A DNA stretch of 6,123 bases from DASYAN01 sp036501345 (GCA_036501345.1 DASYAN010000083.1:1-6123), one strand, 5' to 3'; numbered from the stretch's first letter, positions 1 through 5,467 are shown. The notes: generated from the sequence alone by a model not told the origin. Translations and numbers: made by a program.

Positions 1-1103
1 TGTGGTGGTGCAACAGCGATACCCTGTACTAATGGCTGACCATCACGTTTACAAAATTTGGCGCCAGGCCTGTTATGAAAACCGCATTTAGGACAAATCA
101 GCCCGTTAGCACTGGTGGCTGTCTGATTATTCATTGGTTGCACGATGATCGTCGAATTAGGCGACATCGATGGGATCTGGACCGTCGGAGGGGCTGCCTG
201 GGAAGGTAAGCACTGTTGCAATGCCACGCGCATCGCCTCTGCAGTCTGGAAGCGTTGCGCCGAGTTCTGCTGCATGGCTTTGATAATGACTTGTTCGATG
301 GGACAAATCTGCTTATTGCCTACTTGCACCGTTCGCAGTCGTGGATTCTTCGCCAGGATGCTTCCCGGCGCGGGTGTCTGAATAGGATCGGGCTCGTAAT
401 TAGTCAACAAGTGGTACATAGTCGCGCCCAGTGAATAGATGTCGGAGCGTGCATCGGTCTGCACCAATTTGCCCGGATTCTGAGCTGAGCGCCGCTGACC
501 AGGGAATGTGATCGAGCCAAGGTGTTCAGGTGATGCATATGAGATTGTTCCCAGGTTCTCTGTATTCGTACGTTTATTAGCATCAAAGCGACGTGCGATA
601 CCAAAGTCGATCAACTGGACCTCATTATTGGGAGTAATCATGATATTGCCGGGTTTCAGATCGCGCAGAATGATAGGTGGCGTACGGGTGTGGATGTAGG
701 TCAATGCCTCGCAAACCTGTACCATCCACTTAATGACCAGCTCTTCTTGCAGAGGAGCTTTACTATCCTCTAGGATCTTCTCCAAGCTGCGTCCGGGGAC
801 AAACTCCATGACGAAGTAGGAGTTCCCACGTTCCTGAAAAGGCAACATCAGAGCGGCGATATATGGGTGCTTAAGACCACGTAACAAAGCAATCTCTTTA
901 TTGAAACGGTCAATAGCGCTTTTACGATCTTCCTCACTCGTATTGGAACTGATGAGTAGTTCTTTGATGGCATAGTAGTATGGAGGCATACCTGGTGGAG
1001 TTCCGATCTGTTCCACTTTGTAGACAGTGCCCATGCCACCTTCACCAAGAATCTGCACAATCTTAAATTTTCCGTCAAGGATCGTACCTATTGGGAGAGC
1101 CAT
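1..1103 (-). CDS. Hanks-type Ser/Thr protein kinase with C-terminal zinc-ribbon tail (3' end off the window)
   Basis: Partial gene: 367 codons from ATG 1103 run to the left edge with no stop. The kinase domain covers about residues 10-295. Visible motifs are the glycine-rich loop LGEGGMGTVY (19-28), the ATP lysine K47 in YAIKE, the helix-C glutamate E70, the catalytic loop LRDLKPGN (146-153, catalytic D148, N153), DFG (166-168) and SPE (191-193). The usual HRD histidine is Leu146. R147 is kept, so activation-loop phosphorylation is likely; T179, T181 and T186 are candidate sites. About 17 extra residues (196-213) follow SPE, before TDARSDIYSLG. A Pro/Gln/Ser-rich linker (300-333) leads to a zinc-ribbon-like motif: C337, C340, C351, with D354 at the fourth ligand position. 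No membrane segment is seen before the edge. GGAG at 1115-1118 lies 11 nt before the ATG. The gene follows the phosphatase by 41 nt, so the two probably form one operon of opposing enzymes. Family assignment is secure; substrates are unknown. Confidence 0.93.
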   Translation of the reverse strand, partial: MALPIGTILDGKFKIVQILGEGGMGTVYKVEQIGTPPGMPPYYYAIKELLISSNTSEEDRKSAIDRFNKEIALLRGLKHPYIAALMLPFQERGNSYFVMEFVPGRSLEKILEDSKAPLQEELVIKWMVQVCEALTYIHTRTPPIILRDLKPGNIMITPNNEVQLIDFGIARRFDANKRTNTENLGTISYASPEHLGSITFPGQRRSAQNPGKLVQTDARSDIYSLGATMYHLLTNYEPDPIQTPAPGSILAKNPRLRTVQVGNKQICPIEQVIIKAMQQNSAQRFQTAEAMRVALQQCLPSQAAPPTVQIPSMSPNSTIIVQPMNNQTATSANGLICPKCGFHNRPGAKFCKRDGQPLVQGIAVAPP

Positions 1104-1144
1104 ACGACTATCTTCTCCAAACGCGCTTAGCGTGCCTATTACGC

Positions 1145-2038
1145 TCAGTGCGCACTGATATCAATCACGATCGCGGTGATATTGTCCTCACCGCCATTGT
1201 CATTAGCCAACGCTATCAACCTATCACAAATAACTTGTGGATTACTCTGCTCTTTTACTAAGTTTTCTAGGTCTTGATGGTGTACCATTTCCCAGAGTCC
1301 ATCAGAACAGAGCAATATTTTATCGCCGGGACGCAATGTTTCCTGAAAAATATCCACATCAATGTTTCTGTGGCCTGCACCAAGCGACCGGTAAATCAAG
1401 TTACGTTGTGGATGTGTATAGACCTCTTCGGCGGTAATCTGTTTGGATTCCACAAGCTTGGCGACCAGAGAATGGTCTTGCGTTAGTGCCGTCAACTGAT
1501 TGTCTCTTAAGAGATACGTACGACTATCTCCAACGTTAGCAATATATGCCTGATCGTTCTGGATGATCGCGGCAGTAACAGTACTGCCCAGTCCCCGAGC
1601 AGCAGTTTTTCGCTCGCCATAGCTTAGAATGGCCCTGTTAGCTTCCTGGACCGCTGTTCGCAATCGCTCTTCAACAGCAACTGATAATTGGGTCTCAGAC
1701 AACTTGCGAGTCTTATGCTCAGTAGAGGATGAGTTATCAGCAGGCTTTGTGCCTTCTTCAGGAACTGTAGGCGCAGGGCTAAGAGAGGACTGATCAAGTT
1801 TGATAGTTGGTTGCTCAAAGACGGGCTTAAAGATGCTATCGAGCAACTTACTTATAGTTTCAACCGTTAACCGACTGGCAACTTCTCCCGCCTGATAGCC
1901 TCCCATCCCATCGGCAACGATAAACAGGCCCTGATCCCCTTCCTCAGCAGACTCGACACGTTTATAGGCAGCATCCTCATTTTGCTCGCGTTGTTTCCCA
2001 ACGTCGGTTTTATCAGCGGCAGTAAGTTTTAAATGCAT
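1145..2038 (-). CDS. PP2C-family Ser/Thr protein phosphatase (PrpC/Stp type)
   Basis: Predicted cytoplasmic, metal-dependent phosphoprotein phosphatase of 297 residues; it probably reverses the kinase encoded just downstream. The PP2C motifs appear in order: TDVGKQREQNED (11-22) with R17 and D22, VADGMGGYQAGE (41-52) with metal ligand D43, GLGSTVTA (149-156), ANVGDSRTYLLR (167-178), LTQDHS (185-190), LCSDGLWEMV (243-252) with D246, and GGEDNITAIV (282-291) with D285. All expected metal-binding aspartates are present. A hydrophilic Pro/Ser/Thr/Lys-rich insertion occupies about residues 76-112, making the protein longer than the usual 240-250 residue bacterial enzymes. I chose ATG 2038 because GGTGAGG (2047-2053) sits 8 nt upstream and the conserved fold begins at once. 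The frame stays open to GTG 2128, but those 30 codons have no ribosome site and no family resemblance. Residual doubt concerns only the start. Confidence 0.95.
   Translation of the reverse strand: MHLKLTAADKTDVGKQREQNEDAAYKRVESAEEGDQGLFIVADGMGGYQAGEVASRLTVETISKLLDSIFKPVFEQPTIKLDQSSLSPAPTVPEEGTKPADNSSSTEHKTRKLSETQLSVAVEERLRTAVQEANRAILSYGERKTAARGLGSTVTAAIIQNDQAYIANVGDSRTYLLRDNQLTALTQDHSLVAKLVESKQITAEEVYTHPQRNLIYRSLGAGHRNIDVDIFQETLRPGDKILLCSDGLWEMVHHQDLENLVKEQSNPQVICDRLIALANDNGGEDNITAIVIDISAH
1146..1157. repeat. 12-bp perfect palindrome over the phosphatase stop codon
   Basis: CAGTGCGCACTG is its own reverse complement and overlaps the TGA stop (1145-1147) of the phosphatase gene. It lies 42 nt upstream of the kinase start, so a stem or protein site here could influence expression between the two genes. 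It has almost no loop and no T-run, so it is not a terminator. A chance palindrome is quite possible. Confidence 0.3.
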
Positions 2039-2046
2039 AATATTAA

Positions 2047-2053
2047 CCTCACC
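2047..2053 (-). promoter_or_regulatory. Ribosome binding site deciding the phosphatase start
   Basis: On the minus strand this reads GGTGAGG, with GAGG ending 8 nt before ATG 2038. It lies inside the reading frame that extends upstream to GTG 2128. That position is what argues for the shorter 297-residue protein, since neither GTG 2128 nor ATG 2107 has a comparable site. Confidence 0.75.
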
Positions 2054-2105
2054 AAAGCAGGAGACTTCCCCGCCCTTTTTATCAGTTTCTCGCGCATGGA
2101 GACTC

Positions 2106-2121
2106 ATCCCGGAAACGGGAT
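2106..2121 (-). promoter_or_regulatory. Perfect hairpin near the 5' end of the phosphatase-kinase leader
   Basis: ATCCCG and CGGGAT form a perfect 6-bp stem around a 4-nt loop (TTTC in the minus-strand transcript, GAAA on the other strand). It begins about 10 nt after the predicted transcription start near 2131 and lies well upstream of the ribosome site. A 5' stem there could stabilise the mRNA or act in regulation. There is no following T-run, so it is not an intrinsic terminator. The structure is plain in the sequence; its function is inference. Confidence 0.4.
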
Positions 2122-2137
2122 AGGGCACCTGATGTTT

Positions 2138-2166
2138 ACTATATCATATAGTAGTATTCATGACAA
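2138..2166 (-). promoter_or_regulatory. Sigma-70-type promoter for the phosphatase-kinase operon
   Basis: The minus strand has -35 TTGTCA (2161-2166), a 17-nt spacer and -10 TATAGT (2138-2143). Each hexamer matches the consensus at five of six positions. The predicted start is near 2131, giving a leader of about 93 nt before ATG 2038. No other promoter of this quality is seen between der and the phosphatase, so both signalling genes probably depend on it. Confidence 0.65.
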
Positions 2167-2488
2167 TTGGAGCAGCCTTATTTCACGAATAGAAAACTGT
2201 GACAGAGTGATGGTAAAGAATACTCAGATATATATCGTTATACGTTGTGTAGCGTGCTGTGGTTGTGGATTACAAGCATGCTGCCAAGAAAACCGGCGGA
2301 CTTCCTGTTCGATGTTGATGCTGCTGGTCGTGGATCTGTATACTCTAATGGAGTAGAACGTGTAATAGATATGAGCTGGTAGAGCAGGGATCACTTCGAT
2401 CTATTGGAACTAAGCGTGCAAGGCGTTACAAATTGGCATGAAGTGTAAAGCGGGGTGGATATGACTGCCAATAGGTAAACTAGACCCA
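2167..2488. other. Intergenic stretch of about 320 nt with no recognised gene
   Basis: This interval lies between the end of der and the phosphatase promoter. I found no tRNA, riboswitch or protein family in it on either strand. It contains a small inverted repeat (TACTC, 5-nt loop, GAGTA at 2341-2355) and a plus-strand frame open from 2203 to 2382 whose only ATG (2278) would give 34 residues with no ribosome site. It is unusually long for this compact region. It could hold a small RNA, an unrecognised upstream regulatory region, or the decayed remains of a gene. Confidence 0.5.
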
Positions 2489-2516
2489 AGACCCCGGCAC
2501 TAATGCCGGAGGGTCT
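2489..2516 (-). terminator. Stem-loop over the der stop codon, candidate weak terminator
   Basis: In the der transcript AGACC, a 2-nt bulge (CT), CCGGCA, loop TTAG, TGCCGG and GGTCT form a GC-rich 11-bp stem. The TAG stop of der (2500-2502) lies in the loop. The sequence after it has no run of T, so this is not a canonical intrinsic terminator. It is well placed to end or slow transcription, or to protect the 3' end of the message, before the gap that follows. Confidence 0.45.
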
Positions 2517-3927
2517 GGAGTCGATCGTCTTTCTTACGAGGTCGGAATTGTACACGAATAGCAGTCCCACGAAAACTAAATTCTTCGCGTAAGCGATTCT
2601 CCAGGTAGCGCTCGTAGGAAAAGTGCACAGCCTGAGTATCATTGACGAAAAAGACAAAGGTGGGCGGGTTGACGTGCACCTGTGTGGCGTAGTAGATTTT
2701 TAAGTGCTTATGACGCATCACACCGGGATCATGACGGCGGATTGCGGCTTGCACTACTTCGTTAAGGCGCGATGTGGGTATACGCAGATAGCGCATTTCA
2801 GCTATTTTGATTGCCGTCTCAAGGATCGATTTGACGTGATAGCCGGTTTTTGCAGATGCGAAGACAATGGGGGCGTACGGAATGAATTTGAGCCCTTCTG
2901 CAATGATCTTGGCATAGGCTTCTGCGCTTTCAATTTCCTCGTCGGGATGTGGAAAATTGCCTGCACGCTCGGCACGACGCTGTTCCTGTGCAAGATCCCA
3001 TTTGTTGACCACCACAATGACGCCTTTGCCCATGTCATGAATTGCGCCTGCGATGTGAGTGTCCTGTGCGGCTAGCCCTTCGCTGGCATCGATGAGCAAC
3101 AGAGCCACATCGCAGCGTTCGATAGCACGATTAGCACGCAGGACGCTATATTTTTCAACACCTAGTCCAATGCGACCACGGCGGCGAATGCCAGCAGTAT
3201 CAATCAGTCGCAGTTTGTGCTCTTCAAACTCAAGTTCAGTATCGATAGCATCGCGTGTAGTGCCGGGGACATCACTGACGATTGCTCGCGGTGCACCCAG
3301 GATAGCGTTGAGTAGTGAGGATTTGCCAACGTTAGGGCGTCCTACGATTGCGATGCGAGGAACGCCTTCCTCTTCCTCCTCCTCCATGTCTTCGGCGGGA
3401 GGCAGTGCGTCGACGATGCTGTCCAGCAGATCGCCAGTGCCAGTTCCCTGGATTGAAGAGATGACAATGGGTTCACCTAGTCCCAGACTGTAAAATTCAA
3501 CGGCATCCATTCGACGTGCAGCATTATCGGCTTTGTTAGCTGCGAGGATGACTGGTGTGTCTGTACGGCGTAGCAAATCGGCGACTTCTTCATCGGTGCC
3601 AGCGATGCCGGAACGAGCATCAACCATAAAGACGATAACGTCGGCCTCTTCGATGGCGAGCTGGGCCTGCGACTTGACATGATTCATAAGGTCGCCAGGC
3701 TGCCCGTTCAGACCAACCTGACCAACAGGTATGCCGGGGCCTAGTTCGAGACCTCCGGTGTCGATCAAAGTAAATTCGCGGCCATTCCAGTCCGTATCGC
3801 CGTAGAGGCGGTCACGGGTAGTTCCTGGCATATCTTCGACAATGGCGACCCGTTCGCCAATCATGCGATTAAAAAATGTGGATTTGCCGACGTTAGGTCG
3901 GCCAACGATGGCTACAAGAGGCTTCAT
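2500..3927 (-). CDS. der: Ribosome biogenesis GTPase Der (EngA)
   Basis: Two tandem GTPase domains followed by a KH-like domain, the arrangement unique to Der, which binds the 50S subunit and is needed for its late assembly. Length is 475 residues against about 435-490 in the family. Domain 1 has GRPNVGKS (9-16), PGTTRD (34-39), DTGG (56-59) and NKAD (131-134). Domain 2 has GRPNVGKS (196-203), PGTTRD (221-226), DTAG (243-246) and NKWD (308-311). The KH-like part runs from about 380 to the end with a basic tail (RPRKKDD). A run of acidic residues (179-187) links the two GTPase domains. Two extra loops are visible: a Gly/Pro-rich one after DTGG (about 62-79) and a charged one after NKWDL (about 313-336). 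ATG 3927 starts the conserved MKPLVAIVGRPN, with purine-rich GGTAAGGG just upstream. The gene stands alone between the HigA-like gene (134 nt upstream) and a long gap. Confidence 0.97.
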   Translation of the reverse strand: MKPLVAIVGRPNVGKSTFFNRMIGERVAIVEDMPGTTRDRLYGDTDWNGREFTLIDTGGLELGPGIPVGQVGLNGQPGDLMNHVKSQAQLAIEEADVIVFMVDARSGIAGTDEEVADLLRRTDTPVILAANKADNAARRMDAVEFYSLGLGEPIVISSIQGTGTGDLLDSIVDALPPAEDMEEEEEEGVPRIAIVGRPNVGKSSLLNAILGAPRAIVSDVPGTTRDAIDTELEFEEHKLRLIDTAGIRRRGRIGLGVEKYSVLRANRAIERCDVALLLIDASEGLAAQDTHIAGAIHDMGKGVIVVVNKWDLAQEQRRAERAGNFPHPDEEIESAEAYAKIIAEGLKFIPYAPIVFASAKTGYHVKSILETAIKIAEMRYLRIPTSRLNEVVQAAIRRHDPGVMRHKHLKIYYATQVHVNPPTFVFFVNDTQAVHFSYERYLENRLREEFSFRGTAIRVQFRPRKKDDRLQTLRH

Positions 3928-3977
3928 ATGCCCTTACCACCCTTTCCATGAGCTAACGAGTTTACTTACATGCCAGG

Positions 3978-4006
3978 AAGATAGGGCCTAACATCAACAA
4001 ACTCAA
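3978..4006 (-). promoter_or_regulatory. Possible der promoter
   Basis: Minus-strand TTGAGT (4001-4006), a 17-nt spacer and TATCTT (3978-3983), each matching consensus at four of six positions, lie about 50-80 nt before the der start. Spacing is ideal but the hexamers are weak. Transcripts from the HigA-like gene's promoter could also read into der. Confidence 0.3.
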
Positions 4007-4053
4007 AGTAATGACTTTTTTGGTTAAAATGGCGTTTCAAATCATGGTAGCTA

Positions 4054-4077
4054 AAACCTGCTCAAAGTAGCGGGTTT
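4054..4077 (-). terminator. Stem-loop over the stop codon of the HigA-like gene
   Basis: In the minus-strand transcript AAACC and GCT pair with AGC and GGTTT around a 6-nt loop, with one C-A mismatch, and only four T in a row at and after the end of the stem. The TGA stop (4062-4064) lies at the loop edge. It is a weak terminator candidate that could partly separate this gene from der. The plus-strand version replaces the mismatch with a T-G wobble. Confidence 0.3.
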
Positions 4078-4385
4078 GTTGTCTGCTCTAGTAAGGAAGA
4101 CTGCCGAGGGATCGTACGCTTGATTTCCTCACCAACCTGCTGCTCGGCTAGTCGCAGTTCGTAGAGCTTTTGTAGGTTCATCCATATCTCGGCAGAGGTG
4201 CCAAGCCATTGGCTAAGGCGCAAGGCAGTATCTGCTGTCATGGCTCGCTTGCCGCTCAGTATCTGGTAAATGCGGTTAGGTGGTACATGTAAGACACGGG
4301 CTAGCTCTGTTGGGGTTATCTCGAGCGCGGCTAGCTCGTCTGCAAGAAATTTACCCGGGTGTATGGGATCGCCTGGCATTGTCAT
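4062..4385 (-). CDS. HigA-family (VapI-type) antitoxin-like helix-turn-helix protein, no adjacent toxin
   Basis: Small DNA-binding protein of 107 residues. It opens with the HigA hallmark DPIHPGKFLADEL (6-18). A helix-turn-helix follows at about 24-45 (TPTELARVLHVPPNRIYQIL), then SGKRAMTADTALRLS (44-58) and GTSAEIWMNLQ (62-72), all typical of the family. In HigBA modules the protein binds the toxin HigB and represses its own operon; higB normally lies just upstream. Here the upstream neighbour is prs and the 111 nt between them hold no toxin gene, so this looks like an orphan antitoxin or plain regulator. I chose ATG 4385 because AGAGGTG lies directly upstream; ATG 4379 is the alternative. 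The longer ATG at 4436 overlaps the promoter and would add 17 residues foreign to the family. The C-terminal tail after about residue 85 is not conserved to my knowledge. Confidence 0.88.
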   Translation of the reverse strand: MTMPGDPIHPGKFLADELAALEITPTELARVLHVPPNRIYQILSGKRAMTADTALRLSQWLGTSAEIWMNLQKLYELRLAEQQVGEEIKRTIPRQSSLLEQTTNPLL

Positions 4386-4422
4386 TGTCACCTCTAGTAG
4401 TAGTCCGTTGTCATCCATGGGA

Positions 4423-4434
4423 GCCAAGTATGGC
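4423..4434. promoter_or_regulatory. Inverted repeat covering the -10, candidate operator
   Basis: GCCA-AGTA-TGGC is an inverted repeat with 4-bp arms that contains nearly all of the -10 hexamer at 4427-4432. HigA-type proteins commonly repress their own promoters by binding such repeats, so this is a plausible self-repression site. The arms are short and chance occurrence cannot be excluded. Confidence 0.35.
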
Positions 4435-4455
4435 ATAAAAGATGTGTGATGTCAA
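4427..4455 (-). promoter_or_regulatory. Strong sigma-70-type promoter of the HigA-like gene
   Basis: Minus-strand -35 TTGACA (4450-4455) is a perfect consensus, followed by a 17-nt spacer and -10 CATACT (4427-4432, four of six). The predicted start near 4420 gives a leader of about 35 nt to ATG 4385. Because it covers ATG 4436, that codon would not be in the transcript, which supports the shorter protein. Confidence 0.6.
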
Positions 4456-4467
4456 GCGTACTTTCTT

Positions 4468-4484
4468 GAAAGCCAGAGGCTTTC
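4468..4484 (-). terminator. Perfect 7-bp hairpin after prs, without a T-run
   Basis: GAAAGCC, loop TCT, GGCTTTC form a perfect 7-bp stem starting 13 nt after the prs stop codon. No T-run follows (AAGAAAG comes next), so it is at best a weak or factor-assisted terminator, or an mRNA 3'-end stabiliser for the yggT-like/prs transcript. Its place just before the next promoter supports a boundary role. Confidence 0.4.
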
Positions 4485-4496
4485 CTGGCAGGGTTC

Positions 4497-5435
4497 TTAC
4501 CAGAACAATTCAGATACGGAGCGGCCATCATGGATACGGCTGATCGTCCTAGCAAACAGCTCAGCCACGGAAAGCACGGTCATATTGGGCAAAAGCTTTG
4601 GATCGGGAGAAGGAATCGTATCTGTGATTACTATCTCCTTGATCGGTGCATTTCTCAGGCGATCGATTGCCGAACCGGAGAGCACGGCATGTGTTGCGCA
4701 ACAATAAATATCACGTGCTCCATGGTTGTGGACAACACGTACCGCCTGTGTCAATGACCCGGCTGTATCGATCTCATCATCGACAATCAACGCATCACGA
4801 CCCTCAACGTTGCCAATGATTCCCATTGCTTCAGTCACACCATTATTGCCCAAACGGCGTTTCTCAATCACTGCCAGAGGAGCATTGAGACGATCTGCCA
4901 GCATACGCGCTTTCTTAGCAAAGCCTTCATCCGCAGAGACAACAGTAAAATTTTCCAGCCCTTTTTCCGAGAAGTAGCGTGCTTGAATAATTTGCGCGGT
5001 GAGCTCATCGACAGGAATATTAAAAAAGCCCTGGATCTGTCCTGCATGCATATCCATCGTTAAGACTCGGTCAGCTCCGGCAACCGTAAGACAGTCAGCG
5101 ATCAGGCGAGCAGTGATGGGAACGCGTGGCTGATCTTTTTTATCCGTGCGGCCATAGGCATAATAGGGAATAACTGCCGTGATTCGCGCAGCCGAGGCAC
5201 GCTTAAAAGCATCAATCATGATCAATACTTCCATAATTGAGCGATTTACAGGTGAGCTGAAAGGTTGAACCAAGAAAACGTCCTGATCGCGTACATTTTC
5301 ATTGATTTTGACAAAGATATTTTCATTACTGAACTGGAAAACGTCAGCATCACCAAGCGGGATACGCAAATGTCGGCATATGGCTACAGCCAATGGGCGA
5401 TTTGCGTTCCCGCTGAAGATTCTTAAGTCATCCAA
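4497..5435 (-). CDS. prs: Ribose-phosphate pyrophosphokinase (PRPP synthetase), TTG start
   Basis: Cytosolic enzyme transferring pyrophosphate from ATP to ribose 5-phosphate to make PRPP, the precursor of purines, pyrimidines, NAD, histidine and tryptophan. The 312 residues match the usual 310-320. Motifs: FSGNANRPLA (7-16) at the N-terminus, the ATP-binding segment GRTDKKDQPRVPITA (95-109), DMHAGQIQGFF (128-138) with H130, the catalytic flexible loop EKRR (191-194), and the PRPP loop VDDEIDTAGSL (218-228). The ribose-phosphate region reads VVSADEGFAKKA (165-176) where classical enzymes have SPD.GG, so this is a divergent subgroup; GR(S/T)DKKD variants are known in some phyla. The start is TTG 5435: AGGAGGTG precedes it with ideal spacing and DDLRIFSGN follows. 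Upstream GTG 5468 would put the ribosome site inside the gene. It lies 45 nt after the yggT-like gene, probably cotranscribed. Confidence 0.95.
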   Translation of the reverse strand: MDDLRIFSGNANRPLAVAICRHLRIPLGDADVFQFSNENIFVKINENVRDQDVFLVQPFSSPVNRSIMEVLIMIDAFKRASAARITAVIPYYAYGRTDKKDQPRVPITARLIADCLTVAGADRVLTMDMHAGQIQGFFNIPVDELTAQIIQARYFSEKGLENFTVVSADEGFAKKARMLADRLNAPLAVIEKRRLGNNGVTEAMGIIGNVEGRDALIVDDEIDTAGSLTQAVRVVHNHGARDIYCCATHAVLSGSAIDRLRNAPIKEIVITDTIPSPDPKLLPNMTVLSVAELFARTISRIHDGRSVSELFW

Positions 5436-5439
5436 AGGG

Positions 5440-5447
5440 CACCTCCT
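5440..5447 (-). promoter_or_regulatory. Strong ribosome binding site deciding the TTG start of prs
   Basis: Minus-strand AGGAGGTG is a full Shine-Dalgarno sequence; AGGAGG ends 6 nt before TTG 5435. The nearest ATG, 4 nt further on in another frame, meets a stop after two codons, so TTG is the only sensible start served by this site. Confidence 0.85.
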
Positions 5448-5458
5448 ATTCGCCAAAA

Positions 5459-5467
5459 AGTATACCA
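5459..5467 (-). promoter_or_regulatory. Possible internal promoter (extended -10) for prs
   Basis: The minus strand reads TGGTATACT, an extended -10 (TGnTATACT, five of six in the hexamer), in the short gap between the yggT-like gene and prs. No good -35 is seen 17 nt upstream. Transcription would begin near 5452, just before the ribosome site. A small inverted repeat (ACAC-G-GTGT on the plus strand, 5466-5474) overlaps its upstream edge. Confidence 0.35.

Noticed and set aside
2039..2128. Start of the phosphatase at GTG 2128 or ATG 2107
   Set aside because: Neither has a ribosome site, the added residues have no PP2C similarity, and GTG 2128 would be only about 4 nt from the predicted transcription start.
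2033..2356. 107-codon plus-strand frame spanning the phosphatase start and promoter
   Set aside because: It overlaps the start of the phosphatase and its promoter, lacks a ribosome site and resembles no protein family.
2278..2382. 34-residue plus-strand frame in the gap (begins MLPRKPADFLFD)
   Set aside because: Composition looks protein-like and the frame is open upstream to 2203, but there is no ribosome site, no promoter and no recognised homologue; too short to support.
2270..2420. Possible tRNA, suggested by GTTCGAT-like and short stem sequences
   Set aside because: No acceptor stem pairing, no D-arm or anticodon arm with correct spacing could be assembled on either strand.
2704..3075. 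123-codon open frame on the plus strand inside der
   Set aside because: Fully antisense to der, with a Cys/Phe-rich translation lacking any motif; no ribosome site upstream.
3059..3493. 144-codon open frame on the plus strand inside der
   Set aside because: It is antisense to a clearly conserved gene, has low-complexity Ser/Arg-rich translation typical of a shadow frame, and matches no family I recognise.
4002..4069. Direct repeat CTCAAAGTA at 4002-4010 and 4061-4069
   Set aside because: Nine bases repeated once within 70 nt of AT-rich sequence is weak evidence; no third copy or symmetry was seen.
4386..4436. Start of the HigA-like protein at ATG 4436 or ATG 4418
   Set aside because: ATG 4436 lies within the promoter itself, and neither has a ribosome site; the family begins near the PGDPIHPG segment.
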